A stretch of DNA of 64,000 nt from Tubiluchus corallicola. Its lineage: Eukaryota > Priapulida > Priapulimorpha > Priapulimorphida > Tubiluchidae. A program made the position numbers and the translations under genes. A model generated the notes under the pieces. It did no database searches, had not been told where the DNA came from, and saw only the letters and a program-made list of their open reading frames with translations. The DNA lies in assembly GCA_030141605.1 (NCBI GenBank), contig JAQGDQ010000363.1, positions 1 to 64,000 of the forward strand, in the 5' to 3' direction. Below, in pieces: positions 1-37,279 of this stretch. Position 1 is the first letter of the stretch. Every line of letters starts with the position of its first letter.

Positions 1-152
1 AGTCTCATCTTTGTTTGTCTGATCTTGAGTTGTTTTTCGGTGTTTCCTTTTCTGATCAGTCTCATCTTCGTTTGTCTGATCTTGAAATGTTTTTCGGTGT
101 TTCCTTTTCTGATCTGTCTCGTCTTTGTTCGTTTGATCTTGAGTTGTTTTTA
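1..152 (-). repeat. 57-bp minisatellite, left (inverted) array
   Basis: About 2.7 copies of a 57-bp unit are visible and the array runs off the left edge. Its units are the reverse complement of those in the 5867-6374 array. 57 is a multiple of 3, so long open frames appear on both strands (for example ...DLELFFGVSFSD...), but these are repeat artefacts. Confidence 0.9.
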
Positions 153-978
153 GATATTTCTTGGGAGAGGTATCTTACAGAAGTGGCTAAGCACACAAGC
201 AGAAAAGATGAGATACCCACAATGTGTTCAGAAATATTTAACATTCCTGATACTATTACTATTATAGATGTCTTTACAAATTGATTCTCAATAAAACCTT
301 GCATAATATTCCTTGCTTCACTGCCTCAACGTACTACTCTAATCAGCTTGACAGATCTGAACACAACAGTCGTGTACTCTGCACCAGAGCAGAAGCGCGC
401 CTCATCCGATTCCTCAGCTTGACACTCGCCAAAAAGGACTTTTCACTTGTTTTTATAAATACAGCCATAATGGTTAATTAAAATAATGTTTAATTTACTG
501 ATAACAACACAAATTAGTATAATAGCTGATTAATGTTGTCCTCGCAAACATAATTATTGGAACTTCAATTCTTTATAATCTATTTCCTGATTAGGTTCTC
601 TTTAGTTGTTCAATTTGCCAGTCAGTCTGTTATTTACCCTGTAGTTTTAAGCAGCGTGGTACACATAAAAATTGTGGCATTCACACTGTACATGCCCACA
701 GAGTTCAACTGCAGTTGAATTCTTTGCACTATGGCAAATTTTGCTGCTAGGCTTCTCTAGAAAATAATTATTTTTGCATCAGATTGTCTGATTGTCTAAT
801 TTTCGTCAATTCTATTCTGATTGATTATGATCAGAAACTGGCGGTAGTTGCTATGGTAACAGGCCCCTGATCTGCATCCTTGGCTTCCTGTGATAAGTCG
901 CTTTTGAAATTGATGCTTTCTTTGGTGACATTTTTAGAATGTCATTGCGTGGGCTGTTTAGGTGTGATCATTTCCCAG

Positions 979-1420
979 GAATAACAGCTAGGGCTTGAGT
1001 AACTGGTGCATATGCCTGCTAATTCAGGCTCTCTGCTTGGCCCACTGGACTGGTTGCAAGAATAACAGTTGGGGCTTGAGTAACTGGTGCAGATGACTGC
1101 TAATTCAGGCTCTATGCTTGGCCCACTGGACTGGTTGCAAGAATGACAGTTGCGACTTGAGTAACTGGTGCAGATGACTGCTAATTCAGGCTCTCTGCTT
1201 GGCCCACTGGACTGGTTGCAAGAATAACAGTTGGGTCTTGAGTAACTGGTGCAGATGACTGCTAATTCAGGCTCTATGCTTGGCCCACTGGACTGGTTGC
1301 AAGAATAACAGTTGCGACTTGAGTAACTGGTGCAGGTGACTGCTAATTCAGGCTCTCTGCTTGGCCCACTGTACTGGTTGCAAGAATAACAGTTGTGACT
1401 TGAGTAACTGGTGCAGATGA
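979..1420 (+). repeat. 81-bp tandem repeat, about 5.4 copies
   Basis: The unit starts gaataacagttggggcttga and contains ctaattcaggctct and ggcccactggactggttgca. Copies start at 979, 1060, 1141 and every 81 bp after, about 95% alike by eye. Decayed relatives continue to about 1540. Noncoding. Confidence 0.92.
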
Positions 1421-1916
1421 GAGTTTACATGATCATCCACAGATTTGGTTACAGGAATAATTGCTTGATTTGATTAACTGATGCAAGTGAATGCTTACTT
1501 GATCATGCTCTATGCGTGGTCCACTGATCTAATTACAGATATTTTAGGTGAGAATTCATTAGTTATGTATGATGGCTTGTATTATGTTGTGTGAATAATC
1601 CCAAAATTGTGAGATGGACTTGGTATGTTTGATTATAAAAGGCTGCATAGTTTGATCAGAAGAGTAACAAGCAGTTAGTTCATATAACACAAAATCATGT
1701 ACAATCAGTTCCAACGAATTACCCTTAAGTGGCAATTGAGCAGTTGATGCATATGCTGCTTGTTGTGATCAAGTTACTTGATCAAGAGGTGACATTTGAG
1801 AAGTTGGTCCAGTTAATAATTTGTGTGATCACATTCCAGGAATAATAGGAAAAGATGGAACTTGACTAATTGGCATGCCCAACAATAACTAATACTACTC
1901 AAGCCTCGAGTAGAGA

Positions 1917-2275
1917 GGACTTTTGTGTGATCACTGCCTTACATTCCATGAATAACAGATAGGACTTTTGTGTGATCACTGCCTACATTCCATGAATAAC
2001 AGATTGCACTTTTGTGTGATCACTGTCTACATTCCATGAATAACAGATTGGACTTTTGTGTGATCACTGCCTTACATTCCATGAATAACAGATAGGACTT
2101 TTGTGTGATCACTGCCTACATTCCATGAATAACAGATTGCACTTTTGTGTGATCACTGTCTACATTCCATGAATAACAGATTGGACTTTTGTGTGATCAC
2201 TGCCTTACATTCCATGAATAACAGATAGGACTTTTGTGTGATCACAGCTTACATTCCATGAATAACAGATTGGAC
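1917..2275 (+). repeat. 44/45-bp tandem repeat with 133-bp higher-order period
   Basis: The monomer is ggacttttgtgtgatcactg plus cctacattccatgaataacagatt. Three monomer variants (45+44+44) form a 133-bp higher-order unit seen at 1917, 2050 and 2183, almost identical between copies. Each monomer holds the palindrome TGATCA. Ends near 2275. Confidence 0.9.
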
Positions 2276-2279
2276 TTGG

Positions 2280-3300
2280 GTCAGAGGATGCATCCAAGGC
2301 CAGACATACTGGAAAAAATGGAGTCTAATATCCGGACTTTTAAACGTAAGCAAATGTGTATATGAGATCAATGTAGTCGAGAAAAATATAAAGTTTAAGA
2401 TCATGACTTTTAGGCCTAATCAAATATGTATCCAAGACCAGAGTGGTGGAAAATAAACTTCAAGGCCACGACTTTCAGGACTATGAAATATGCATTCAAA
2501 GGCCAGAGTAATGGAGAAAATGATCAAGTGACCAACTTCCAAGACCACTAGTACTTTCGGGACCATCAAATGTATATACAAGACATTAAGTTTCAGGACT
2601 AAGCAATACCAAGTCATAATTGTAAACATATTAAAGGCTGGCTTAGTAGGAGTACTTGGTGATTATAATGCTGTGCAGTCATGTCAATCTGGTCTTATTT
2701 GTGATGCCTAAATAGATGATGCAACACGGTATGTCACAAAAATAACAGGTGGTACCTTACAGGTACATATTATATGTGAATTTGTATGAATCTGCATTTG
2801 CAAACTTGTGGTAGGCTTACCATGTTATGGCTTATCTTGGGAACAGAAAATGTGAGTTTGAGAGATTAGCAACATTTATATGTTATTTATATCTGTTGTG
2901 GTCTTCGCCCGTCCTTTGCTCATTTGGTGTGTTTGCATCTTTTTCGCTTATTCTGCTTCTTGTCTATTCTCTTGTGAATTTTTAAGAATATTGATTAGCT
3001 TTTTGTAGTAATACAAACATGCTTGATCAGTCCTAGTCATGCCCCCCTAAACTGAAACAGTTGAGCCAGTAAGCTTTTCAAGGCAAGTGATCACATGCAA
3101 TATATGTTGTAGTAACATTAAAACACATCAAAACACTAGCTTTATGTCGTCCTGTTCGAGATTAGTAGTATTATGAGATGAGTGGTATTATGACTGTACG
3201 ATCAGCTTTCAGGTATAGTAGATTCAACTTTAGTAGATGGTGATGCGTTCATCACCTCCTATAATTAGCGCCAAAGAGTAAGAAGCAGAAAAGCAGTAGC
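2280..3300. other. Intron sequence without a recognised feature
   Basis: Diverged short repeats (forms of aaggccagagta / aagaccacgactttcagg) persist to about 2610. Beyond that there is plain AT-rich sequence. No exon, RNA gene or coding signal was seen. Confidence 0.5.
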
Positions 3301-3315
3301 TTACAAATCAGTCGC

Positions 3316-3620
3316 TATGTTGCTTAATGCCAGGCACCATGGTCACTCAACCACCTCCACACAACATGGCCAGTCAGCTACCCATACGTCCTGGCCACTA
3401 AGCCACCTCCACTTAGCTGTCCGCTTCCCACACTCATGGTCACTCAGCTGCCCTACACGTCATGTTCACCCCTCACACCATGGCTGCTCACCTATAGTCA
3501 CTCAGCCATCTCACACATCCCGGCTACTCAGCCACCGCCTCACACTATGCTCAGCTTCCCATCTCTCAACCACTCCACACCCTCTGGCCATCCGTCGATG
3601 CCCCTCACACATCTGAGATG
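3316..3620 (+). repeat. C-rich degenerate tandem repeat
   Basis: Imperfect reiterations of cactcagccacctc-like and ccatggtcactcag-like words make a pyrimidine/CA-rich block unlike its AT-rich surroundings. Two overlapping frames are open (99 and 147 codons), His/Ser/Pro/Thr-rich, as expected from low-complexity DNA. Judged noncoding. Confidence 0.6.
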
Positions 3621-3799
3621 CAAATACACATATCCTTGCCTAGGTTATTATTATTTTCTTCACAGCCGCCGCTCTTGTGCTAATAAAATATTAATTCCTC
3701 AATCGAATGTTGGATCTGCTGGCAAAAACCATGAATATGATGCTATTAATGATTTATCCGCCCTGCTAATGCAAGAAGCTGGTGATCTCGCGGGAAACC

Positions 3800-4640
3800 A
3801 AGAGATTTCATTTCCGCTAGCCGACCAAAGATATTATGTGTCACACACACATAGACAGAGGCATAGAAAGAGGCTATAATGATAGCCGCTTTGTAGAAAA
3901 TGGCAAAATCAAAGTAACTATTTCCGAAAACCAGAGACTGTGAATTTGTGATACAATCACAATGTTACACTGTCTTTAAAAAATGTCTAGTTTAGTATTT
4001 TTAAAGACTAGACTAGTCTTAAAAAATACTAAACTAAAATGTTTAGTATTGTGTCTCCATCTAGTATTAAACATTAGTAAATCATTTGTTCTTCATGTCA
4101 CAATAACAGTTTCGTAAATTAGAATAACAAGTGTAAAATGAATGCATCATCGAAATAAATGAAGTCACAAAACATATTTAAGCTATATTAGAAAATCATG
4201 CTGTAAATATGAATAAAGCAAGAGATATTATATCACACATACACAGATGGTGACAACTAATGAGGGTATAATATAACAGCATTTAGCAACAGCAGAGAAG
4301 TGAGCTATTTATTGAAGACAAAGATAGTGATTCATCACAAAGATCCTGTAATAAATTTCTCAGTAAATCATTTGCTCTGTGACAATAAGTCAATAACAGC
4401 TTGGCAGATTAGTATGTTGAGTATAAATGAGTGAAGTCACATTTATAGTAGGAAACCATGCTTCAAACATCAATAAAGCCCAAGAGATTGAATGTCACAC
4501 ATACATAGATGAAGATATAGATTATAGAATATAATAGCATTATAGAATGTTAATGCTATTATAATTCTATAATGCTATCACATTCTATAATCTGTATCTT
4601 GATCTAGTATTAGGTACTCTTGATATGACGGTAGTGATGT
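3800..4640 (+). repeat. Diverged ~300-bp repeats with palindromic segments
   Basis: Three loosely related copies share agagat...tgtcacacatacatagatg... followed by a stretch ending in ataatagca (near 3830, 4205 and 4480). Two contain short palindromes: 3975-4045 (agtttagtatttttaaagac with its complement) and 4515-4600 (attatagaatataatagca with its complement). Probably remnants of a noncoding element. Confidence 0.55.
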
Positions 4641-4644
4641 TTAC

Positions 4645-5700
4645 GCGAGAAGAAGATTATGCTTTCAACAGACAACAAAGAAAATAATAGACGATATCTA
4701 CTGTCTTTATTGTCTCATAACATAACCTCTGAATTCACGGAATTACCATTAGTTACCTTTAGATACACTTCATCAGTATATTAGACTGAATTGCTAGAAT
4801 AAATTGTGATAATACCAACAATTTACTGATGAATGGATGTACATATACTCTCCACAGGGTCTTGCAACCAAGTGTCAGAATTTTTGCATATTTCACCACT
4901 CAGTATCCAAAAATCCAAAAAGAATAATGCAAATGGAAATAAACTGATTGTAAACACACTTGGTGAGCAACGAGAGATGAGAAACGAGAAACCCCAGTCA
5001 TAGATATGAAAAGGACTTTTGTTGCTATATTTACATTACCGATCTTGGTTACAGTTGATCAACGATAGAATTAAAGTAACGGTTTCAGAATCAAAAGGCG
5101 AAGGTCGTAGGTCAACCACTCTGTTACACTGAATTGAATTTGTCATTAACTCATTTGCTCTTCCCAGGAACAGCAGCAATTAGGTTAACAAGTGTAAAAC
5201 AAATGGGTGCGTAAAGTCACTATACATTTTACATTTTCTATATTTTTAACAGACAAAGGAAAGTGTTTGAAAATTGGTAAAGATGAACTAAAAGCTAGGG
5301 CAGGTCTTTTAGTCGTGTTAGAAGAAAATCTGATGCCATTGTCACCATAGCAACTGAGTTCCAGTCAAAAAATAAGTGAAAACAATTGCCGTAAGAGCTT
5401 GCTGAAATTGGAGAAAAATTGAAGAAGAAATTGGAAATAAGTGTGTGGTGACTTATGAGACACCCTGTATATCAATGTGGTAAAGGTGCTATAACATCAA
5501 GAAAACATTTTAAAGAAACCGCTCTTTTTTAAACGAACTCCATTAAATGCTTGAAGTCTAATTTCAAAATATTTCATTTTTAACTGTCGCCAAGGTTATA
5601 AACTTCTCATCTGCGTAATTTATTTCAGCTATGAAAGATCAGACATCTTATTACTTAGCACAAAAGTAAATACATTTCCACACACTTTCTCTTTCATACA
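4645..5700. other. Intron sequence, nothing recognised
   Basis: AT-rich noncoding sequence between repeat blocks, inside CaMKI intron 3. No open frame with coding character, SINE box or tandem array was seen. Confidence 0.5.
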
Positions 5701-5866
5701 TCAACAGTCTCTCAGGTCTTTAATTCTAACACTCAAACTCAACCTAAAAGCTATTTTACTGTAAAATCCACCCCGGGAATCGCCGGGAAGTTCTCGTTGC
5801 CATGGATACGAATGTAAACAATCATTTTGCCTTGTTTCCATTGCCCTGGGAGAAGGAAACACAGAA

Positions 5867-6374
5867 AAACAATTCAAGATCAGACAAACGAAGACGAGAC
5901 AGATCAGAAAAGGAAACACCGAAAAACAATTCAAGATCAAACAAACAAAGACGAGACAGATCAGAAAAGGAAACACTGAAAAACATTTCAAGATCAGACA
6001 AACAAAGATGAGACTGATCAGAAAAGGAAACACCGAAAAACAACTCAAGATCAGACAAACGAAGATGAGACAGATCAGAAAAGGAAACACCGAAAAACAA
6101 CTCAAGATCAAACAAACAAAGACGAGACAGATCAGAAAAGGAAACACAGAAAAACAATTCAAGATCAAACAAACAAAGACGAGACAGATCAGAAAAGGAA
6201 ACACCGAAAAACAATTCAAGATCAAACAAACAAAGACGAGACAGATCAGAAAAGGAAACACTGAAAAACAACTCAAGATCAAACAAACAAAGACGAGACA
6301 GATCAGAAAAGGAAACACTGAAAAATATTTCAAGATCAAACAAACAAAGACGAGACAGATCAGAAAAGGATACA
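5867..6374 (+). repeat. 57-bp minisatellite, right array (about 9 copies)
   Basis: The unit begins gatcagacaaacgaagacga and recurs every 57 bp with few substitutions. It is the same family as the left-edge array but inverted, about 5.7 kb away. Open frames of 144-241 codons across it encode only a 19-residue repeat (minus strand FPFLICLVFVCLILNCFSV, or another frame with DLELFFSVSFSDLS). Two overlapping frames are open at once, which argues against coding. Confidence 0.93.
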
Positions 6375-6820
6375 AGCTTTGTCTTTTTTGCACTTGTCGA
6401 TCTTCTGACAAGTCAATTGTGGTCAAATTGTTACTGCAGTGACCACAGCAGCAGCAATCTCACTTTTGGAAATTGTTCTACCTGTCAAGTGACTTTGCTT
6501 GCAACTTTGCTTCATAATGATAAAAATTCCCACGGTTTCTATTTTTTATTTCATTGTATTTTGAATGGACATTATTGAGGTAAGACCTTAGTTAAATTAT
6601 ACTAATGAAATATTAATGCGGAAGATATAATAGATAGGATACAGATTTTGTGAAAATACAGTGCAAACATGTTGTTTAATACCCTGTATGCTGACAAAGA
6701 GCTATTAGAAGCAAGGGGATCACATAAATTTGTCTATTGTCTATTACAGTTATATATGAACCTCACGATTTTACAAGATGAAGTAGCTGCTACTAATTTG
6801 AACACGTTGCAGTTGTATTA

Positions 6821-6959
6821 ACCACAATGGGACAGTGGTTGATGAACCACAATGGGACAGTGGTTGATGGACCACAATGGGACAGTGGTTGATGAACCAC
6901 AATGGGACAGTGGTTGATGAACCACAATGGGACAGTGGTTGATGAACCACAATGGGACC
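6821..6959 (+). repeat. 25-bp tandem repeat, about 5.5 copies
   Basis: The unit accacaatgggacagtggtt gatga is nearly identical in all copies. Each unit contains ACCAC and its complement GTGGT 10 bp apart, so single-stranded units could form small hairpins. Confidence 0.93.
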
Positions 6960-7126
6960 ATTTATAAGATCACTTTTGTATACACTCTAGAATCACTTGA
7001 GGATAGGAACCGTTCAATTATTAATTTAAATGTACAGAGAGCATGGTTGAATGAGAGGCGAATTTGTCTGTAAAGCGAGCAAACTTGATATCAACTACTA
7101 TAAAATACGCAGCTTAAAGCACTTTT

Positions 7127-7578
7127 ATGGCACGTTCAGAATAGTGAGTTCTCTCGCAAGTTCTCGCTGAGAGTAAATTCACAAGTGTGAACAGCTTTAC
7201 AAGTTCTCTCGCAAGTTCTCGCTGAGAGTAAACTCACAAGTGTGAATAGCTTTACAAGTTCTCTCGCAAGTTCTCGCTGAGAGTAAACTCACAAGTGTGA
7301 ATAGCTTTACAAGTTCTCTCGCAAGTTCTCGCTGAGAGTAAACTCACAAGTGAGAACACCTTTACAAGTTCTCTCGCAAGTTCTCATTGAGACTAAACTC
7401 ACAAGTTTGAATAGCTTTACAAGTTCACTCGCAAGTTCTCATTGAGAGTAAACTCACAAGTGTGAACAGCTTTACAAGTTCTCTAAGTGCTTGCTAGAAC
7501 TTGGTAAGTCGTTCATATTTGCGAGTTTACTCTCAAAGAGAACTTGCGAGAGAAAACTTCCTAGTCAGAATGTGCCAT
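7127..7578. mobile_element. Inverted-repeat (MITE-like) element with an internal 55-bp tandem array
   Basis: The left end starts ATGGCACGTTCAGAATAG and the right end is the reverse complement of ATGGCACATTCTGACTAG. The match continues inward through TCTCGCAAGTTCTC and TGAGAGTAAA, about 60 bp per arm. From 7147 to about 7490 the left-arm unit gttctctcgcaagttctcgc (55 bp) is repeated about six times in the same orientation. No coding capacity. Most likely a non-autonomous DNA transposon whose terminal segment was amplified. Confidence 0.75.
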
Positions 7579-7798
7579 TAGACTCAGTCGTATTTCATGA
7601 TAGATGTTACAGCAGTTGTAATAATTGGTAAAATATCAGAAATTGTAAATTTAAAATTATGAGAATAAAATCTTCTCTTCAGGATAGCAGCGTAATTAAA
7701 AACTGGAGCGAATGGTTAGAACTTGTAAACATAGAACATACAACATTTCGTTTTCTCCAGTGTTATTTACAATAATAACGTTAGTTCATTACTAAATA

Positions 7799-8060
7799 AA
7801 TGAAATTATGGAGCAGGAGAACGAAGGACCAAAAGGGTCATCTAGTCTTCTGTCATTTCATACAAATGATAGGTTTAATAAAAATGAAACACAATAGTAA
7901 CAAAAGGTGGCGCTGCAGGAAAACATAAAATAAAATGAGAAATTCCAAAACAAAGCAATAATGATTAATTGACTTTCAACAAAAACGAAAAATAAAAAAA
8001 TACTTAAATACAGAAATCTAAGCAAATGAACACAATTTGGGGAACAAAAAAAGATTTGTA
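7799..8060 (-). repeat. Dispersed repeat family E, copy 1
   Basis: Shares the block gtcatctagtct and flanking gga-cc-a--gggtcatc with the copy at 34140, followed by a matching ...g.ctgcag... segment and an A-rich tract. The minus strand may be the sense strand of a retroelement end. A leucine-rich 90-codon frame on the minus strand is just the complement of the A-rich tract. Confidence 0.6.
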
Positions 8061-8372
8061 AACAACATAATAAACCATTAGCTTGTACAAAAACGAGTGA
8101 ATGATTTGCAAATAACAATAACAATGGCAAATGCGAGAAATATAGGTAAAGATGCTACTAGTTTCTGGAATCCTTCTATGATTACTACTTTACAAAGATT
8201 AAGAGCAAAATACCATTATGCTGCGTATGTCTGAAATATAAAATTGACACATAGAAGGGTAGGCAGACAAACAGGCAAACAGGCAGACAGACAGATAAAA
8301 CACAATGTCAGACAAAAGTATAGCAAAAGAGGTAAAAAAATTTAAGTGATAAACATAATGATAAATACTTAC

Positions 8373-33564
<25,192 letters not shown>

Positions 33565-34135
33565 GGAGAACGGTCACTGAAGTAAATAAATTAAAATGCG
33601 AAGAAAACTGAACAGGTGGCGCCACCATGCACTAGATAAATGCTTCGTTTCTTTAATCATTGCGCAGCCGCAATGAAATTATGTGCTTGCTGAATACTAA
33701 TTGTGGCCATTAAATTGTTGGCCCATCTAGTTCTAATTTCACAAAAGCTTTATTTTAGCCTGAATTATAGAATTTGTAGAAATAAGTACAAACAAGTTTT
33801 TTTATTTCGAAAGCGATTGCTGTATGAAAATGAATGTAACACAGAAGCAATTTCGCAATCATTGTCTACTACTGTAGTACTAGGACAATTTTTAATTAAT
33901 TTACATGGCGATGATAAAAAATGATTGCACGGTATTATTTTACAGAAAACTAGTAAAGGGTAACCGGGTAGCATCACCGAAACAGCCTTCTTGCAAAATG
34001 GAATACTTTTTATCATTTTTAATACACTTTGGCACTAGGCCGTTTGGCTGGTATATAGCATAACACAACATGGAACATTGAATATTTGATTTTCTCCAAT
34101 TAGTTTGACATAAATTTTTTTTAAATATTACGTAA
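33565..34135. other. Upstream flank of CaMKI
   Basis: Contains the 5' UTR and presumably the promoter, but no TATA box, CpG-rich block or clear initiator was found. Short open frames on both strands show no family features. Confidence 0.4.
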
Positions 34136-34139
34136 TTAT

Positions 34140-34375
34140 TATCGTGGAGCAGGGCAGGGAAGGACCATAGGGTCATCTAGTCTCCTGCCCTTTCTTGTAA
34201 ATAGATTAGTATATTATAATTAAATGGTGATGCTGCAGCTAACAAATACAAAAAATAAATAAGAAAAATAATGATAAAAACAGTATAAATGATACAAATT
34301 AGCAAAAAAGTAGTGAAAACAAAAAAATAATAAAGTTAGATACCTAAATCTAAACAAAACAATACAATTAATCAG
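34140..34375 (-). repeat. Dispersed repeat family E, copy 2
   Basis: ggaccatagggtcatctagt matches copy 1 at 7826-7852 almost base for base. Both then run through a ctgcag-containing stretch into an A-rich tract of similar length, in the same orientation. No protein is recognisable. Confidence 0.6.
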
Positions 34376-34702
34376 TAGTTATTAGGGTAATAATCAGGGT
34401 AATAATATAATATTAGGGTAATAATCAGTAATTATCATACTATAGGGGTCTTATTAACAAGGGAATTTGACCAAGGTTAGTGAGTAAAGTTAAAAACTGA
34501 GAGTCAACAACATGCCATACAACACAGGCTGGCAAGGCATACGTAAGTGATTGTGGCAGGCCTGGACCAGATCCAAACTCATCAGAAAACACAATCCTGT
34601 AAGCTTAACATGTGAGACATTAGTTATTTGAACTGTGCATGTTTTTACTCTACCTTTACGGCATATATTCGACAAAGTGAGCAGTCTGGTGAAGTTTTCA
34701 AA

Positions 34703-34790
34703 GTAGTCACCCATCCATTTGCTATCAGATCTGACGCTGCTCTATATTGGTCAATAAGCACACAACGTGACCACTCAGCTACATGAAATT
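34703..34790 (-). mobile_element. 5S rRNA-derived SINE (SINE3-like), copy 2
   Basis: The minus strand carries AGCAAATGGATGGGTGACTA, identical to copy 1. The preceding sequence GTAGCTGAGTGGTCACGTTG is more like a tRNA A box, so this copy may be a tRNA/5S composite. Confidence 0.6.
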
Positions 34791-35814
34791 ATTATTATGT
34801 AATTTGAAATAAAGCTCACGAGAAAACAAAATTATTTGCCCATTAAGAAAGAGACTTTAAACAATGTTCAGTCTCCATTCTGAAGCTTTTTGCGACTAGT
34901 TGGATCACTGTAACATTTTTCACGGGGTGAACAAACATCAAGCAAAAACATTGATTATAAATCAAATACAACTAACCTTAGTTACACTCCGCTTGCATAA
35001 TTTTTATCATATATTACGGTAGATCGACGGGGTAAAGCCTTTATGTAGACTTTTTGCTCATAGTTATCTCTCTTTTGAAACTTTTGTTAATCGTTTTATC
35101 TTATACTTTCTCTCAAAAGTTGTCTCTCTAGTTGAAGAAATTTTGCCTATTATTACTTCTGGTATTGGGAATGTGTGACTTAATTACTCAAGTTAATTAA
35201 CGTTTAGCGTCATAGAATCCGTAGCGAGAGCTCAGAAGCGGTCAAGAACAGAGTTGCATTGTTTCTTTATTTTTACAATAAAATATCTGCACTGTCCTGT
35301 TTATAATGTGCACCTATATGTCAGATAGCGTTGTGCTGCCATCTAACGGAAGGTTGTATAAGTTTTCCAAATTTGTCGATCAGCTAGCTTCACACGATTG
35401 CTCGTTATTTTATTCACTTTCACTTGTCCGTTTCATAAAATTAATATTTCTTAAAATGTATTAACACTAACTGTACCATTTTTTCGAAATATTGCTCTTT
35501 TAACTGTTAAACTTAAGAAAGATAAGATAAATCTGCACGTCTCATGCATATGTACATCCGTAAAAAGAGTCGGATAGTATTGTGAAACCATGAGTAGCTA
35601 AGTATCGAAACGAACATTCTGTCAGGTCTTAGATGTTGATTAGTCCTCTGAGGCCCGATGGTATTGGCCGTTAATTCTGGTGATCGGACAAACCCATTGA
35701 CCTCCCAAGTTTTGCTGTGTAGGCCTACTGGTCGTATAGACAGGCCTATTAATTCTGACACGTTGATTCCTGAATCCATAATCCAATGAATCAATGATTG
35801 ATTTTCAGTCTCAC

Positions 35815-35818
<4 letters not shown>

Positions 35819-35859
<41 letters not shown>
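35819..35859 (+). repeat. (TA)n microsatellite
   Basis: About 20 uninterrupted TA units. Confidence 0.97.
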
Positions 35860-35861
<2 letters not shown>

Positions 35862-37279
35862 GGTCCTTTTGTCTGCCATTCCTTTATTTACCCAATTTTG
35901 TCGATTTTTGGCTCAATGTGATTTGGATAGATTCATTCATTAATTTTATTTTATAGATTGTCTATTTTTAACCGATAATTAGTTTCTGCTCTGTGGCTCT
36001 TTGGCAAATTTATTTTAGGTGGGGCTCTAGTATGACCTAGATGTGTCATCGAAACTAGTGTTTTGACTAAAGAAGTATCTTCAGTGCCGTTTTAAGTTGA
36101 AGTAGAACGTCAGTTACGGCGAGAGGAACCTGTATAGATGTAAAGTTATAAACGTAGGGTATATCTCTCCCATTGACCAATGGCCTGAAATGTACGTAAA
36201 ATTATTTAAAAAATGATCTCTACAGTAAAAAACAAAAGTCAGTGACACAAAAGAGCAATTAAGATAGCATACGGTGTATTTGTGATTAACCTCAGAACAA
36301 AAGACAACAATTTTGAGAATATTGTTACGAATTCGACTTATAAAGATTAAGAAGTGAAAAAATCAGCGTCTGCATTTGTAATTTATGGAGGCATTCTGAC
36401 AAAATGTGCCAAGGCAGCATAAATTTTTACTCACAAAATACAAAAACACAACCGCGTGGCAATTATTATTCATTTGGTTGAAAAATTATGTTAAACTTAA
36501 ACATACGCCAGACGACAAACAATTAAATTACACTACGCGCACTTCTAACGGAGGGTAGGTGCGTAAAGTGTCCCCCAGAATAAGTACATGTATCCGTATC
36601 CCGTGAGCAATGGCATTTGATAGCGAAGTCGATGGTTATTGTTGGCCCATCTGCATATTATAAAGTCAAATTGCTGTGCATTTTTGCTGGAATGGCAATG
36701 ATACATGACCTTCATCATTATTTGCGTAGTTTTATCATTATACAGTATTTTACTTCTATGTTCTAATTCTTACAATCTAGCCCCTTCATTCCCAGGTATT
36801 TTTGATGTTTTAATTGCTATGATATCGCCACCAAATTGAAATTTTATAATGCTAAACTTCTGTATGTCGCATATTACAATAGTTACTACACTGCTGGAGT
36901 ATATAGGCCACATGCCCACAAGTAAGAAAACGATTGCCTTGCCTTTGGCGTCTGGTTAATTTGATTTTAATTTGATGCAGTTCTATATCTGATAGCACGA
37001 ATTGAGGATTAAAAATCCCTTAAGTAGGACAGCTAAAATGGAAAGAAAGATGCGGGGAATTCCTTAAACTTACCTCATTAGACTGCAGTAACTCTTTTTC
37101 TCCTATTATATTTCCCCCCGTTTATTCTCTTCCTTTACTATAGTTCTCTTCTACATGTAGATGCACACTGTTAAAGGTGAAGTTATGTCTTCTTTAGGAA
37201 GCTAAATCTCCGACTTGTCTTTGATTGCTAGATGAAATACTACGGCACTGTTGCGTTAGTTTAATTACAAGTTTTAATT

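Noticed and set aside
3317-3879. 147-codon His/Ser/Pro-rich frame, with an AG-ended tract near 3666 resembling a splice acceptor
   Set aside because: The first half is a degenerate C-rich repeat and the rest matches the diverged noncoding repeats that follow. No domain and no partner exon.
5701-6442. Open frames of 241, 173 and 144 codons across the 57-bp array, one strongly hydrophobic on the minus strand
   Set aside because: The unit is a multiple of 3, so any stop-free unit yields a long frame. Several overlapping frames on both strands are open at once and encode only a 19-residue repeat.
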